DNA from: a virus
IMG/VR virus record: IMGVR_UViG_3300034167_000202
Location: 1-34,464 of that record
Direction: 5' to 3' (one strand)
Length of the DNA: 34,464 nucleotides
Shown here: positions 23,000 through 30,157 of the stretch, one piece after another
How positions within the stretch are numbered: the first letter of the stretch is position 1
How the letters are laid out: each line of letters starts with the position of its first letter
Program-made: the position numbers and the translations under genes
Notes under the pieces: model-generated
Seen by the model: only the letters and a program-made list of their open reading frames with translations
Database searches by the model: none
What the model was told of the DNA's origin: nothing

Positions 23000-23029
23000 T
23001 TGTGTATTCAAAAGTTTAGCATATATTTG
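23000..23029 (+). promoter_or_regulatory. Main rightward early promoter
   Basis: TTG (23000-23002), 19 bases, TATATTTG (23022-23029): the Bacteroidetes -33/-7 arrangement. It lies in the AT-rich divergent gap 22955-23064 and faces the early genes, followed by an A-rich leader (aacaacaacaccaaag) before the first ATG at 23065. No other clear element was seen in this gap. Confidence 0.7.
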
Positions 23030-23064
23030 TCAAACAATTAACAACAACACCAAAGATAAACAAA

Positions 23065-23229
23065 ATGAAAACAACAATGAACACCGAATTACAAAACGCA
23101 AAAACAATTATGTCTGCTTTAATGAATTGTGTAAAAGACAAATCTATTTCAATTCAAGAAAGAAACCAATACTACAAAGAGTATTTAGAACTTGCTCAAA
23201 GTGTTTTAACCTTATCAAAAATAAACTAA
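23065..23229 (+). CDS. Small early protein, first gene of rightward arm
   Basis: A 54-aa frame starting MKTTMNTELQNAKTIMSALM and ending VLTLSKIN, predicted helical, with QERNQYYKEYLELAQ in the middle. It follows the main early promoter and a typical A-rich leader (aaacaaaATG), and ends two bases before the next ATG. First-expressed small proteins of phages often modify host functions, but no family is recognised. Confidence 0.6.
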   Translation: MKTTMNTELQNAKTIMSALMNCVKDKSISIQERNQYYKEYLELAQSVLTLSKIN

Positions 23230-23230
23230 T

Positions 23231-23452
23231 ATGGAAACAAGACAAACAGCCCTTCAATGGTTAATAATGCAAATAGAAGGAAACATTATGTGGACGAATG
23301 AGGCAAAAGAAAATCTTCAAAAAGCATTGCAAATGGATAAATGGCAAATTGAAGATGCTTATGAGAATGGTCATTTAATGGGTTCAAATAATTTAGACAA
23401 TACAGGAACACAGTATTACAGAGAAAATTATCACGAAGCAAATTACAAATAA
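23231..23452 (+). CDS. Conserved small early protein
   Basis: A 73-aa acidic protein (METRQTALQWLIMQIEGNIM start). The order ALQWL...KENLQKALQMDKWQIEDAYENG...QYYRENY is found in many Bacteroidetes phage proteins, where a short amphipathic domain is followed by a Tyr/Asn/Glu end. Function is unknown. It is tightly placed after the 54-aa gene. Confidence 0.65.
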   Translation: METRQTALQWLIMQIEGNIMWTNEAKENLQKALQMDKWQIEDAYENGHLMGSNNLDNTGTQYYRENYHEANYK

Positions 23453-23456
23453 CAAA

Positions 23457-23570
23457 ATGAAAAAAACATTACTTTTTATCGCGCTTCTTTTCGGAGCAAT
23501 GTTAATCGCAGGAACGATTGACGAGCAAACAAGAATCTTAGAACAACAACCAAACACAACAAACAAATGA
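23457..23570 (+). CDS. Tiny membrane or secreted protein
   Basis: A 37-aa frame starting MKKTLLFIALLFGAMLIAGT, a Lys-Lys start followed by one hydrophobic helix (residues 4-19), then a polar tail EQTRILEQQPNTTNK. It may be an anchored peptide or a cleaved signal-peptide protein. The stop overlaps the next ATG as ATGA. Its place among early genes would fit a host-envelope modifying peptide such as superinfection exclusion; that is inference only. Confidence 0.5.
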   Translation: MKKTLLFIALLFGAMLIAGTIDEQTRILEQQPNTTNK

Positions 23571-23737
23571 AAGTAGAACTAATCGAAGAAGTAAAGTACA
23601 ACGAAACAATCTATTGGGTTAAAGTAGACGGACTTTACGTTGCCAACAAAAAGACATACGAAGAAGCCAAAGAAGAATTTGAAAAGGCTGCTACGTTTAC
23701 ACCAACAACAACAGTCCTTGAATCAAAAGAAATCTAA
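23567..23737 (+). CDS. Small early protein of unknown function
   Basis: A 56-aa acidic protein: a beta-hairpin-like start (MKVELIEEVKYNETIYWVKV), then a short helix (YEEAKEEFEKA) and a Thr-rich tail. Coupled by ATGA to the preceding membrane peptide gene. No family recognised. Confidence 0.6.
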   Translation: MKVELIEEVKYNETIYWVKVDGLYVANKKTYEEAKEEFEKAATFTPTTTVLESKEI

Positions 23738-23751
23738 AACCCAAAAACAAA

Positions 23752-23976
23752 ATGAACAATGAAAACAAATGCAAAACTCCACTTCTATTTCCAGAAGACA
23801 TCAATGAAATTCAAGAAGCTATTATTGTCGCCCAAAATTATTGGGGTGATAAGAGAAATGGAACATTGGATTGGGATTCGTATTGTGCGTTCCGAATTGA
23901 CAAACTTGAACGAGTATTCAAGCACCTTGTTACAACGCATTGGAAAGAACTACCAGAGCCAACAAAAGAAATCTAG
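23752..23976 (+). CDS. Small early protein of unknown function
   Basis: A 74-aa acidic protein starting MNNENKCKTPLLFPEDINEI and ending KELPEPTKEI, with a central helix and several Trp/Tyr residues. An overlapping second frame (23759-24112) is open for longer but reads less like a protein at its start, so the 74-aa frame is preferred. The 146 bases after it hold a promoter-like site and possibly the remnant of a small gene in the second frame. Confidence 0.55.
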   Translation: MNNENKCKTPLLFPEDINEIQEAIIVAQNYWGDKRNGTLDWDSYCAFRIDKLERVFKHLVTTHWKELPEPTKEI

Positions 23977-24072
23977 TTTTGTTTGTGTTTCTTCGTCAGC
24001 CAACGCATACAACCTAACGCACAACGAGATAAGTGCCAACATAGAAAAACATCAAAAACTTTCAGAAGCGCG

Positions 24073-24102
24073 TTGGAACGACCAACTAATTGAATATATT
24101 TG
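24073..24102 (+). promoter_or_regulatory. Second rightward promoter
   Basis: TTG (24073-24075), 19 bases, TATATTTG (24095-24102), identical in -7 box and spacing to the site at 23000-23029. It stands 20 bases before the ATG at 24123 and would add transcription for the acidic 96-aa protein and the SSB-like gene. Confidence 0.65.
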
Positions 24103-24122
24103 TAATCACTAAAATCAAAACT

Positions 24123-24413
24123 ATGTACTGTCCAAAAATCACTTACTGTTTTAACGACGACGACATTCGCACGTTGAACGAAAGAATCAAATCAATCGCC
24201 AACAACTACAACGACGACCAAACAGGTTGGTTTGAAGTAGACGAAAAACAACACTTGGTATTTGTTGACGAACAAGACAATATGTTCACTATCCATTTGC
24301 GTGGTCGTTTCTTCCGCAGCGACGATCCTGAGTTCGACTTGGACTACGTCACGCTAGAAAAAGACGGAATCACTTTCAGCTTTGACATCAACATCTTTGA
24401 CGACCACGTGTAA
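24123..24413 (+). CDS. Acidic early protein of unknown function
   Basis: A 96-aa, strongly acidic protein (many Asp, for example FNDDDIRTLNERI near the start and INIFDDHV at the end). ATG 24123 is chosen because it follows the promoter and an A-rich leader; an in-frame ATG at 24090 precedes the predicted RNA start. The beta-rich second half (HLVFVDEQDNMFTIHLRGRF) suggests a small globular fold. High negative charge is common in DNA-mimic proteins, but no evidence beyond composition. Stop overlaps the next ATG (TAATG). Confidence 0.6.
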   Translation: MYCPKITYCFNDDDIRTLNERIKSIANNYNDDQTGWFEVDEKQHLVFVDEQDNMFTIHLRGRFFRSDDPEFDLDYVTLEKDGITFSFDINIFDDHV

Positions 24414-25204
24414 TGGGTTATTTCAAACGCATCAACGAACAGTCCGACCTTCACGAAAGTCAGGAAAGACATATTCAAGCCGATTACGAACTGGCTATAA
24501 AGTTCGAAGAATACTTAAATCAATTCAATAACAACAAAATAAACAACAACAACATGAGCATCATTGCACAACAAACAAACAACAGCGGAGGACAGACAGT
24601 TCCCGCAGGTACACACGTAGCGCGTTGCTACCAAATCATTCACATCGGAACAATCCTTGACACTTTTCAAGGCGAAGAAAAGTTAGTGAACAAAGTTCGT
24701 CTTGTATTCGAACTGCCTCTCGAATTAGCCGACTTCGGTAAAGGTGAACAACCATTCTCAATCGGTCGTGACTTTACTCTTTCAATGCACGAAAAGAGCG
24801 GATTGAGAGCGTTCGTTCAGGGTTGGTTAGGCAAAGCATTTAGCGACGCAGAAGCTAACAAATTCGATATCGCAACGCTGTTAGGCAAGGAAGGAATGAT
24901 TAACGTCATGCACCGCACCGCAAACACAGGCAGAACGTACGCAGACATCAAAGGTGCAAGTCCACTTGTCAAGGGAATGACTTGTCCGCCATTAGTGAAC
25001 TCAGCTTTCCTTTTGGACTACGACAGCGAAGATTTTGACTTGCGCTTCAAGATGCTTCCAGAGTGGTTACAAAACAAGGTCAGCACATCTGCTGAATTTA
25101 GCAACCGATTGGATAAGGCTGCGGATCAAATGAACAAGGCGAAAGCAATGCTTGAAAAAAGCGGTTTAGTTTCTACTGACGAAACAGACGATATGCCATT
25201 CTAA
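24413..25204 (+). CDS. SSB-like single-stranded DNA-binding protein with a 47-residue extension
   Basis: The frame is 263 aa. From ATG 24554 (MSIIAQQTNNSGGQTVPAGT) it reads as a phage ssDNA-binding-like protein: beta-barrel-type stretch (THVARCYQIIHIGTILDTFQ), conserved FELPLELADFG and FTLSMHEKSGLRAFVQGWLG, and an acidic C-terminal tip ending DETDDMPF, like the DDDIPF tail of SSBs that binds replication partners. Upstream, 47 codons (MGYFKRINEQSDLHESQERH) end in Asn-rich codons that look like an A-rich leader read through without a stop. Either the extension is translated from 24413 or the SSB starts at 24554. It would coat replication intermediates. Confidence 0.7.
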   Translation: MGYFKRINEQSDLHESQERHIQADYELAIKFEEYLNQFNNNKINNNNMSIIAQQTNNSGGQTVPAGTHVARCYQIIHIGTILDTFQGEEKLVNKVRLVFELPLELADFGKGEQPFSIGRDFTLSMHEKSGLRAFVQGWLGKAFSDAEANKFDIATLLGKEGMINVMHRTANTGRTYADIKGASPLVKGMTCPPLVNSAFLLDYDSEDFDLRFKMLPEWLQNKVSTSAEFSNRLDKAADQMNKAKAMLEKSGLVSTDETDDMPF

Positions 25205-25211
25205 ATAATAC

Positions 25212-25240
25212 GAGAGGGTTGAAATATACCCTCTCTAATT
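25212..25240 (+). terminator. Stem-loop after the SSB-like gene
   Basis: Stem gagagggt (25212-25219) with accctctc (25228-25235), eight pairs, loop tgaaatat, followed by taatttt. A weak intrinsic terminator or attenuator reducing expression of the following replication genes relative to SSB. Confidence 0.6.
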
Positions 25241-25267
25241 TTAACTTAATAAATCAAAACCAACAAA

Positions 25268-25561
25268 ATGAAAAAATTAGTATCACTTGAAAACCGCGTT
25301 GAGAAACTACTGAAGAAGTATAAATTTCTCCGCAACAACAACAAAGCACTTTGTGTAAAAGTTTGGGAACAACAGTTCGACGAACGCAAAGACATCACAA
25401 GCAACTTCTTCGCCATGTACGAAAGCGGCAAGTACGTCAGCGCTGACAACATCACACGCATAGCACGATTGGTCAAGCAATACAATCCAGAGTTACGCGG
25501 AACGAATGACAAAGACAACAAGAAGAAAGCGCAACTTATTAAACCACTATTAAGAAAATGA
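25268..25561 (+). CDS. Basic helical early protein
   Basis: A 97-aa Lys/Asn-rich protein (MKKLVSLENRVEKLLKKYKF start, FAMYESGKYVSADNITRIAR centre, KKKAQLIKPLLRK end). The helical pattern and high positive charge suit nucleic-acid binding, and the centre could form a helix-turn-helix-like pair, though no family match is evident. Couples to the next gene by ATGA. Confidence 0.6.
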   Translation: MKKLVSLENRVEKLLKKYKFLRNNNKALCVKVWEQQFDERKDITSNFFAMYESGKYVSADNITRIARLVKQYNPELRGTNDKDNKKKAQLIKPLLRK

Positions 25562-25797
25562 ACAAGCAAATCTATTCAACACCCTTTGGTCGCTTAGTCA
25601 AGATTAACTTCAAGACGCTGACTAACTTCAAAGCAGCGTTACGCATCAGCGATCCAACGGCACGTCTTTACGTCGCACACCCAAAGCGAATGAGAATCAA
25701 AGACTTCAACAACATTTGCCTTCACACAGGATTATCACGCGAAGAAGTATTCAGCACATTTACACCTACCAAACTAATCAACGAAGAAAATGACTAA
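25558..25797 (+). CDS. Small basic protein, possibly DNA-binding
   Basis: A 79-aa basic protein. The stretch RMRIKDFNNICLHTGLSREE (residues about 45-64) has the look of a helix-turn-helix, with a Gly at the turn (HTGLS). It sits between a basic protein and the DnaA-like gene, with overlaps of four and eight bases. A role in replication initiation or early regulation is inferred from this neighbourhood. Confidence 0.55.
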   Translation: MNKQIYSTPFGRLVKINFKTLTNFKAALRISDPTARLYVAHPKRMRIKDFNNICLHTGLSREEVFSTFTPTKLINEEND

Positions 25798-26323
25798 CGA
25801 ACAGATAAGAAACGAAGTCCTTGACATGATACCATTCAGACACATGGAACGCTTCGAGTTATTGTGGACGATGATAACGCCACGCTACGAAAGATTAACG
25901 AGTGAACAAATTGAAATGCAAAAGCAAATGGAAAACGAACGAGATATGTTTTGGTCGGCTCTGGAAGATGTGACGTGTTCGGTCTTGGGAGTTCCTTCAC
26001 AAGCGTTGTACACACCGACAAGAAAGCGTGAGATAGTAAACGCACGACAAATTATATTTTTTATCATTCGTCCTTGTTACGTTCTCTCACTTCAAAACGT
26101 AGGTGACCGTTATAAGAAAGACCACGCGACAATCCTACACGGAATCAAGCAGGTATCTGCTCAGGTTGAATGGGACAAATACTACCGCGCCAATGTTGAA
26201 CGCATTTGTTTTATACTAAATGAAATGGGTTATGCTAAACCAATGACTTTTTTTACTAAATTTGTCGAACACGTTGAGCATCAAAAGACACTCAGCGCAA
26301 AAAGAAAATCTAAAATCAAATAA
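25790..26323 (+). CDS. Stand-alone DnaA domain-IV-like replication protein
   Basis: A 177-aa protein. The N-terminal part (1-55) is helical and without the AAA+ motor of DnaA. Residues about 56-145 match DnaA domain IV, the duplex DNA-binding helix-turn-helix: the Val/Leu-rich first helix, KREIVNARQIIFFIIRPCYV, and the signature VGDRYKKDHATILHGIK (104-120). It probably recognises the phage origin and brings in host enzymes, or competes with host DnaA. No phage helicase, primase or polymerase is visible, so dependence on the host is likely. C-terminus is basic (KRKSKIK). Confidence 0.8.
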   Translation: MTNEQIRNEVLDMIPFRHMERFELLWTMITPRYERLTSEQIEMQKQMENERDMFWSALEDVTCSVLGVPSQALYTPTRKREIVNARQIIFFIIRPCYVLSLQNVGDRYKKDHATILHGIKQVSAQVEWDKYYRANVERICFILNEMGYAKPMTFFTKFVEHVEHQKTLSAKRKSKIK

Positions 26324-26331
26324 CTAAAACT

Positions 26332-26535
26332 ATGAAAAGTGAATTAACATTTTGTCCAAACTGCGAAAGCAAAGAACTCGGAGAGCGAGTTGATGAAGTA
26401 TTGCGCGACCAACAGCTTGAAGATTGGGACACCGCCTACGAATTTGTAGATGACGAAGGAGAAATCAAAGTATGCTTCGATTGTCAAGACTGGGACGACG
26501 CAGACGACGACGCAAAAGGCGAAGGGTGGGACTAA
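26332..26535 (+). CDS. Small acidic zinc-ribbon-like protein
   Basis: A 67-aa protein with CPNC at residues 8-11 and CFDC at about 48-51, a spacing that can hold one zinc as a zinc ribbon. The C-terminus is extremely acidic (DWDDADDDAKGEGWD). Such proteins often bind other proteins in replication or transcription complexes. Located between the DnaA-like and helix-rich replication genes. Function not known. Confidence 0.65.
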   Translation: MKSELTFCPNCESKELGERVDEVLRDQQLEDWDTAYEFVDDEGEIKVCFDCQDWDDADDDAKGEGWD

Positions 26536-26550
26536 CTAAAAAATAAAAAC

Positions 26551-26973
26551 ATGATGCTAATACTACAACTAAAATATCGAATCGTTCAGCTAGAAGCAGC
26601 AATGCAAGAGCAAGAACAAAAGATAAACGACATACTTATTCGCTTGTCCGTTCCAACCGCTCCAACGCTAATCGCAAAAGAAAAGAAGTCGCCATTCGTC
26701 AAACCAACTGTTGTCGAAATCTACGACTACGCTTGCGAAAAACTAAGCAACGACGACGCGCTGAAGTTCACCGAGAAATTCCACGCGCATTACGAAGCGA
26801 ATGGTTGGAAGGTCGGACGCAACGCAATGAAAGACTGGAAGGCTGCCGTGCGTAAATGGGACTTATCTACCTTTGTAACTACAAACCAAAACACTAAAAT
26901 CAAAAATGGAAAATTCGACTCCGATGCTGCGCAGCGCATCTTCAACGACGCTCAGCATTACACAAAGGGTTGA
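26551..26973 (+). CDS. Putative replication accessory protein with MKDWKAAVRKW motif
   Basis: A 140-aa protein. An N-terminal coiled coil (about 5-33, LKYRIVQLEAAMQEQEQKIN) is followed by a Pro/Lys linker and a domain FVKPTVVEIYDYACEKL...FHAHYEANGWKVGRN and AMKDWKAAVRKW. That last block is the common C-terminal domain of Bacteroidetes phage replication (DnaD-like) proteins. The coil suggests it oligomerises. It overlaps the next gene by 68 bases in another frame. Confidence 0.65.
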   Translation: MMLILQLKYRIVQLEAAMQEQEQKINDILIRLSVPTAPTLIAKEKKSPFVKPTVVEIYDYACEKLSNDDALKFTEKFHAHYEANGWKVGRNAMKDWKAAVRKWDLSTFVTTNQNTKIKNGKFDSDAAQRIFNDAQHYTKG

Positions 26974-27661
26974 TCGTGCAGAGCGCGAAAGCGCATTTGT
27001 AGCCGATTACGACCTACCAACATTCGTCAAGTTATGCTCGAAAGTTTGCGCTATGTACGGCATCGCGCTTCCAGAGGCGCAACTACTGCAAATGTTACAT
27101 GAGTTCATAGGCAAACACTTTCGTTGGGTTACATTCGAACACTTCAACCTAGCGTTTGAACTTAACGCAGCAAACGAACTGTCAAAGAAATGCGAACACT
27201 TCGGAGCGTTGAGCGTAGTGTTTATTGGTGACGTTCTAACCCATTACAAACCACACCGCGACAAGGCGAATCTACAAATACAACGCGAAATCGCAGAATC
27301 AAAAGAAGAGGAATCTAAACAATTAAAAGAAAAAGAAATGGCGGTAAACGATGATAGCTGGAGAAGAATGCTTGCGGAAGACTTGCAGAACTATAAGAAA
27401 GGAAAATATACGGTCATTGAGATTCGTGCGGTGTCGCTTATGCGTTGGCTCGAAGAAAGCAAAATAATAAACGCTGACACCTTCACCGAAGAAGAATACA
27501 GATTATGCAAAGCGAACGCAAAGAAGAACATTTACTTCGAACAACAACTCGTTCAGTCAATGGTTGAGCGAATGAGTGATAGGAAAAGAATGTTGTTGAA
27601 GGAATCAATTCGCTTCGAGGGTATGCGTGAGTTGTATAAATTATACTTGTCGAAGCAATGA
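26906..27661 (+). CDS. Putative replication protein
   Basis: A 251-aa protein, mainly helical. An N-terminal globular part (residues 30-110, DLPTFVKLCSKVCAMYGIAL, EFIGKHFRWVTFEHFNLAFE) is followed by a charged helix (about 115-150) and a C-terminal part (SMVERMSDRKRMLLKESIRF). No nucleotide-binding motif. It begins inside the preceding gene after an A-rich leader (actaaaatcaaaaATG). Position next to the DnaA-like and MKDWKAAVR proteins suggests a helicase-loader-like or initiation partner, but this is not shown by sequence. Confidence 0.55.
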   Translation: MENSTPMLRSASSTTLSITQRVDRAERESAFVADYDLPTFVKLCSKVCAMYGIALPEAQLLQMLHEFIGKHFRWVTFEHFNLAFELNAANELSKKCEHFGALSVVFIGDVLTHYKPHRDKANLQIQREIAESKEEESKQLKEKEMAVNDDSWRRMLAEDLQNYKKGKYTVIEIRAVSLMRWLEESKIINADTFTEEEYRLCKANAKKNIYFEQQLVQSMVERMSDRKRMLLKESIRFEGMRELYKLYLSKQ

Positions 27662-28398
27662 GAATAGTAGTCTCTTTTGGTGGTGGTTCTAATAGTGCTG
27701 CTGTCCTAATAAATATGGTGAAATACCAAATAATACCAGATGAAATTTTGTTCTCTGATACAGGAGGTGAACACCCACATACTTATAAATTCATAAGTGA
27801 ATTTAATAATTGGTTACAATCTAAAAACTTTCCTTCAATAAAAACTTTGAATTATAAAAATAAGTTTGGAGAAGTTCTAACATTAGAACAGGATTGTCTA
27901 AATAACAACACTGTCCCTCCTATTGCATTTGGTTGGAAGACTTGTTCTCAAAAATTTAAGATTCAACCAATCGAAAAGTATTTGAAGTTAAAATATCCAA
28001 ATGAAAAAATTCAAATGTGGGTTGGTTTTGATGCAGGTGAAGAACGTAGAATCAAAGCAAATCCAAATGAAAATTTTGAAAATTACTATCCATTGATTGA
28101 ATGGAATTGGAATAGAGAAAAATGTGTAGAAGTTATCGAACAAACTGGATTATCAAAAGCAGGTAAAAGTTCTTGTTTCTTTTGTCCAAATATGAAACGA
28201 AATGAAATACTTTCTTTACCAAAAGATTTGCAAGATAGATGTATTTCAATGGAAAAAAACGCTACAAAATTAGCAGAATTAAAAGGATTAGGAAGAAACA
28301 AAAGTTGGACTGAAATAATAAATGCTGATCGTAATCAAATGAAGATTGAATGGGAAGAAGAAGATTGGCATCAAATATCTTGTGAATGTATAGAATGA
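27658..28398 (+). CDS. PP-loop enzyme of the PAPS-reductase / adenine nucleotide alpha-hydrolase family
   Basis: A 246-aa protein. The PP-loop motif is present in the phage variant SFGGGSNS (residues 6-13), followed by DTGGEHPH (34-41), which sits where PAPS reductases have their second motif, and KTCSQKFK (94-101). A CFFCP pair (173-177) and a C-terminal SCEC could hold a metal or Fe-S cluster. Family members activate a substrate by AMP transfer or reduce sulfonucleotides; some relatives (DndC) act in DNA phosphorothioation. The gene is clearly more AT-rich than its neighbours, and overlaps both by four bases, so it looks like a recent insertion (moron). Exact reaction cannot be told. Confidence 0.8.
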   Translation: MRIVVSFGGGSNSAAVLINMVKYQIIPDEILFSDTGGEHPHTYKFISEFNNWLQSKNFPSIKTLNYKNKFGEVLTLEQDCLNNNTVPPIAFGWKTCSQKFKIQPIEKYLKLKYPNEKIQMWVGFDAGEERRIKANPNENFENYYPLIEWNWNREKCVEVIEQTGLSKAGKSSCFFCPNMKRNEILSLPKDLQDRCISMEKNATKLAELKGLGRNKSWTEIINADRNQMKIEWEEEDWHQISCECIE

Positions 28399-29711
28399 AT
28401 ATGCAACCTTACAAACCAACATACCTGCCGCGTCAGATTGAAGCGTTGAACTACCTGAACACCGATAGCATCGTTGAACAGTTGTTATACGGTGGCGCGG
28501 CAGGGGGTGGGAAGACTAAGTTCGGTTGTATGTGGCAGATTCAACGTCGTTTGAAGTACGCAGGGACGCGTTCTCTTATTGGACGTAGCAAATTAGACAC
28601 TCTGAAAAAGACAACGTTAAACACGTTCTTTGAAACTGCTGAGGAGTTTGGATTGATAGCGAATAAACATTACACCTTCAACGGACAATCCAACGTGATT
28701 AAGTTCTTCAACGGAAGCGAAATTGTTTTGAAAGACTTATTCGCTTACCCTTCGGACGTTAACTTCAATAGTCTTGGTTCGTTAGAAATCACAGACTACT
28801 TTATTGACGAGTGTTCCGAAGTAACTGAAAAGGCGGTCAGCATCGTTCACTCCAGATGCCGCTATAAACTAAACGAGTTCGGTTTAATTCCCAAAGGTTT
28901 CTTGTCTTGCAATCCTGCAAAAGGTTGGCTTTACAACGAGTTCTACATGAAGAACAACCGCAACGAATTGCCTTCACACCGCGCCTTTGTTCAAGCGTTA
29001 CCGCAGGACAATCCGTTCTTACCTGTTGCTTACATTGAATCTCTTAGACGACTTCCTGAATACGACCGCAAAAGACTTTTAGAAGGCAACTGGGAGTTCG
29101 ACGACGACAGCGACAAACTATTTCAAACCGAGAACTTACTTCGAATGTTCCGCAACGAAGTAATCAATGAAGGAAAGAAGTACATCACAGCCGATATAGC
29201 GCGTTTTGGTAAGGACAGAACGATTATCTGCGTGTGGGAAGGACTTACTATAATAGAGGTTATTGAAATGAATCGTGCAGCGTTGGACGAAGTCGTTAAC
29301 AAAGTTCGCTTAACGTGTCAGCAGCATTCAATTTTATTGCAAGACGTTGTCTGCGATGAAGACGGTGTTGGTGGTGGTGTTGTTGACTTCTTAAAATGTC
29401 GTGGGTTTGTCAACGGATCTAAACCGAAGCACCCACAATACCAAAACTTAAAGAGCGAATGTTATTACAAACTTGCTCAATACGTCGAAGAAAACAAAGT
29501 CACAATCTTATCCAGCACACGCAAAGAACAAATCGTGCGTGAGTTGGAAATGATTAAACGACACCGCGCTGACGTGGACGGAAAACTTATGGTAACTCCA
29601 AAAGACGTTATTAAGAACCGCGAAGGAATTTCACCTGACGTTGCCGACGCAATAATGATGCGAATGTACTTCGAACTTAATCCAAGTTATGGACAATATG
29701 TTGTTGGATAA
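28395..29711 (+). CDS. terL: Terminase large subunit
   Basis: A 438-aa packaging motor. ATG 28395 is chosen: it overlaps the stop of the PP-loop gene as ATGA; an in-frame ATG nine bases earlier is less likely. The ATPase domain has Walker A GGAAGGGKT (33-41) and Walker B YFIDE (135-139) followed by the C-motif region SCNPAKGW (171-178). The nuclease domain has ITADIARFGKDRT with Asp267, the acidic CDEDGVGGGV (320-329) and a late Asp in ISPDVADAIMMR. It cuts concatemers and drives DNA through the portal. It lies on the early arm, far from the putative small subunit and on the opposite strand. Confidence 0.92.
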   Translation: MNMQPYKPTYLPRQIEALNYLNTDSIVEQLLYGGAAGGGKTKFGCMWQIQRRLKYAGTRSLIGRSKLDTLKKTTLNTFFETAEEFGLIANKHYTFNGQSNVIKFFNGSEIVLKDLFAYPSDVNFNSLGSLEITDYFIDECSEVTEKAVSIVHSRCRYKLNEFGLIPKGFLSCNPAKGWLYNEFYMKNNRNELPSHRAFVQALPQDNPFLPVAYIESLRRLPEYDRKRLLEGNWEFDDDSDKLFQTENLLRMFRNEVINEGKKYITADIARFGKDRTIICVWEGLTIIEVIEMNRAALDEVVNKVRLTCQQHSILLQDVVCDEDGVGGGVVDFLKCRGFVNGSKPKHPQYQNLKSECYYKLAQYVEENKVTILSSTRKEQIVRELEMIKRHRADVDGKLMVTPKDVIKNREGISPDVADAIMMRMYFELNPSYGQYVVG

Positions 29712-29731
29712 AATAATTTAGCATACATTTA
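29701..29731 (+). promoter_or_regulatory. Possible third rightward promoter
   Basis: TTG (29701-29703), 20 bases, TACATTTA (29724-29731), five bases before the next ATG. The surrounding tttagcatacattta resembles tttagcatatatttg at the main early promoter (12 of the 15 or more positions shared), so it may be a related though weaker site. If used, its transcript would be almost leaderless. Confidence 0.4.
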
Positions 29732-29735
29732 CGAA

Positions 29736-29933
29736 ATGATTAGACATTTAAGATTTCATACAGGAACTTGGGGTATGGAAGAACATGAAAAATTCATAAA
29801 TTACTGCAATGAAAATGAAGTAGAATTTATTAATTCTTGGATATTTTACCATAGAGATCCATCAAATTCTCATGTGCCTGAAAGTATAAATTACGTTATT
29901 AAAATAAAACAAGAAATAGAAAACAAACAATAA
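29736..29933 (+). CDS. AT-rich small protein of unknown function
   Basis: A 65-aa protein with His, Trp and Glu residues (MIRHLRFHTGTWGMEEHEKF start, SWIFYHRDPSNSHVPESINY centre). Like the PP-loop gene it is much more AT-rich than flanking genes, suggesting horizontal gain after terL. It has a promoter-like site immediately upstream, the usual layout of a moron. The stop overlaps the next ATG (TAATG). No family recognised. Confidence 0.6.
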   Translation: MIRHLRFHTGTWGMEEHEKFINYCNENEVEFINSWIFYHRDPSNSHVPESINYVIKIKQEIENKQ

Positions 29934-30157
29934 TGAAACAAACACCACTTTACGAAACGCTCAAAATGACTTACGAGCGTGAGCGCGAAATCGTTAATTC
30001 AATGGCAACCTACTTTCAACAAGGAAAGATTCTTGGCGACATTCTTCTGGAACTTTCACAGCGCAAGGACATGAACGCGAAAGAGAAAATATACTTAGCG
30101 TTAATGATTGGTTCAATGATGTCTAAACCGAATGAAGATGGCGCAGAGCAAAACTAA
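29933..30157 (+). CDS. Small helical protein of unknown function
   Basis: A 74-aa protein with an all-helical pattern (MKQTPLYETLKMTYEREREI start, YFQQGKILGDILLELSQRKD, LALMIGSMMSKPNE). It overlaps the ribbon-helix-helix gene by about 20 bases, as in two-gene regulatory units, but no toxin or antitoxin motif is recognised. Confidence 0.6.
   Translation: MKQTPLYETLKMTYEREREIVNSMATYFQQGKILGDILLELSQRKDMNAKEKIYLALMIGSMMSKPNEDGAEQN

Noticed and set aside
22979-23029. Replication origin in the AT-rich divergent gap
   Set aside because: The gap is AT-rich but no iterons or clear DnaA boxes are present; the content is explained by the promoter.
23759-24112. Longer frame (117 codons) overlapping the 74-aa gene
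   Set aside because: Its first half reads as a shifted version of the 74-aa protein and its end crosses the promoter at 24073-24102. A remnant of a small gene in the last third cannot be excluded.
26868-26875. TACCTTTG as an extra promoter before the 251-aa gene
   Set aside because: No TTG at the required distance upstream, so it is most likely chance inside coding sequence.
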